From assembly GCA_903870955.1 (NCBI GenBank), contig CAIQEX010000367.1, forward strand, positions 1 through 5,164: a DNA stretch of 5,164 nt, in the 5' to 3' direction. Shown piece by piece: positions 4,635 through 5,164 of the stretch. How positions within the stretch are numbered: the stretch's first letter is position 1; each line of letters opens with the position of its first letter. Both the position numbers and the translations under genes were made by a program. The notes below the pieces were generated by a model. That model was not told the origin of the DNA and searched no databases. It worked only from the letters and a program-made list of their open reading frames with translations. The stretch is from an uncultured beta proteobacterium (GTDB lineage Bacteria; Pseudomonadota; Gammaproteobacteria; Burkholderiales; Burkholderiaceae_C).

Positions 4635-5164
4635 ATGAAAATTACTGTTTTAGGCGCGGGCATCATGGGCGTGAGCACCGCATGGCATCTGGCGGAGCGA
4701 GGGCATGAGGTCACTGTGGTGGACCGACAAGCCGACGCGGCCCTGGAGACCAGCTTTGCCAACGCGGCACAAATATCGGTCAGCTATTGCGAACCCTGGG
4801 CCAACAAGGAAGCGCCCTGGAAGGCGCTGAAATGGATGTTCAGCAAAGAGGCGCCCTTGCTGTTCCGTCCGCAAATACCAATCGGGAAAGGATGGCACCA
4901 ATACCGCTGGGGCCTGGAATTTCTGGCCAATTGCAACGACGCCGCCTTTGAACGCAATGTGCAGCAACTGGTTGCGCTTGGCTCCTACAGCCACAGTGCG
5001 CTGAAAGACATCGTGGCCGCCACCGGCATCGAATACAACCGGCTGGAAAAAGGCATTGCCCACTTTTATGTCGATCAAAAGGCCTTTGACGCGGCTGCCG
5101 GTGCTGCCGCACTGATGGCCAAGTACGGCGTGCAACGCCGCGTGGTCAGTCGCGACGAATTGCT
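4635..5164 (+). CDS. dadA: D-amino-acid dehydrogenase small subunit (DadA), 5' part only
   Basis: The gene runs off the right edge; 176 codons are visible of the roughly 410-430 usual. DadA is an FAD enzyme of the DAO superfamily. It oxidatively deaminates D-amino acids (classically D-alanine) to 2-oxo acids and ammonia and passes electrons to the respiratory chain at the inner membrane. The N-terminal Rossmann motif is GAGIMG at 7-12, with D30 in VVDR expected to bind the FAD ribose. Next come the family segment ALETSFANAAQIS at 36-48 and the EPWAN...APWKALKWMF region at 53-68. The same order occurs in E. coli DadA (ALETSAANAGQIS, then PW and KAIKWMF). Where relatives usually have NAGQ or NGGQ this protein has NAAQ. 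There is no Shine-Dalgarno match, but the ATG at 4635 fits the family start exactly. It is divergent from the ArgP-like gene. A related specificity (other D-amino acids) is possible. Confidence 0.93.
   Translation, partial: MKITVLGAGIMGVSTAWHLAERGHEVTVVDRQADAALETSFANAAQISVSYCEPWANKEAPWKALKWMFSKEAPLLFRPQIPIGKGWHQYRWGLEFLANCNDAAFERNVQQLVALGSYSHSALKDIVAATGIEYNRLEKGIAHFYVDQKAFDAAAGAAALMAKYGVQRRVVSRDEL

Noticed and set aside
4650..5135. Minus-strand open frame (161 codons) opposite dadA
   Set aside because: The plus strand carries the DadA Rossmann motif and continuous family similarity from 4635 to the window end, so the minus frame is a shadow.

Overview
The window is an ordinary chromosomal stretch, fairly G+C-rich, from a proteobacterium. 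The gene content points to Betaproteobacteria, most likely Burkholderiales and possibly Comamonadaceae. The pointers are a GTP-type PEP carboxykinase with the bacterial PFCGYNM variant of the guanine-site segment, LysR-type regulators, and a DadA whose FAN..QIS..Y.EPWAN segment matches the group I associate with alpha- and betaproteobacteria. This placement is inference from remembered family patterns; no search was run. No mobile element, CRISPR array, rRNA or tRNA is visible, and no stretch over 300 bases lacks a gene.

Layout from left to right. Positions 1-534 hold the 3' part of pckG (+). It ends at a two-hairpin intergenic region whose second element is a perfect 30-base palindrome (A6-stem-T6) serving as a bidirectional terminator. 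Converging on it from the right is a small two-helix membrane protein of unknown function (-, 626-1039, or longer if an upstream start is used). A short divergent control region (1040-1162) separates that gene from a LysR-type regulator (+, 1163-2128). The regulator is followed after 19 bp by a calcineurin-like metallophosphoesterase (+, 2148-2939). That pair converges, with only 15 bp between, on a minus-strand pair: an ArgP/LysG-type LysR regulator (3595-4548), then 22 bp downstream a TetR-family regulator (2955-3572). An 86-bp divergent region separates argP from the start of a D-amino-acid dehydrogenase gene, dadA (+, 4635 to the window end, truncated by the window).

Functionally, the window touches gluconeogenesis/anaplerosis (PckG) and D-amino-acid catabolism (DadA). 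Between them lie three one-component regulators. The most testable regulatory links are (a) the first LysR protein with its own promoter and the divergent membrane-protein gene, and (b) the ArgP-like regulator with the divergent dadA. Both LysR genes have a candidate -10 element ending only 6-7 bases before the ATG, with no usable Shine-Dalgarno, which suggests leaderless or near-leaderless mRNAs. I did not find convincing evidence of a new multi-gene system. The noteworthy items are regulatory architecture and unknown partners rather than an undescribed machine.
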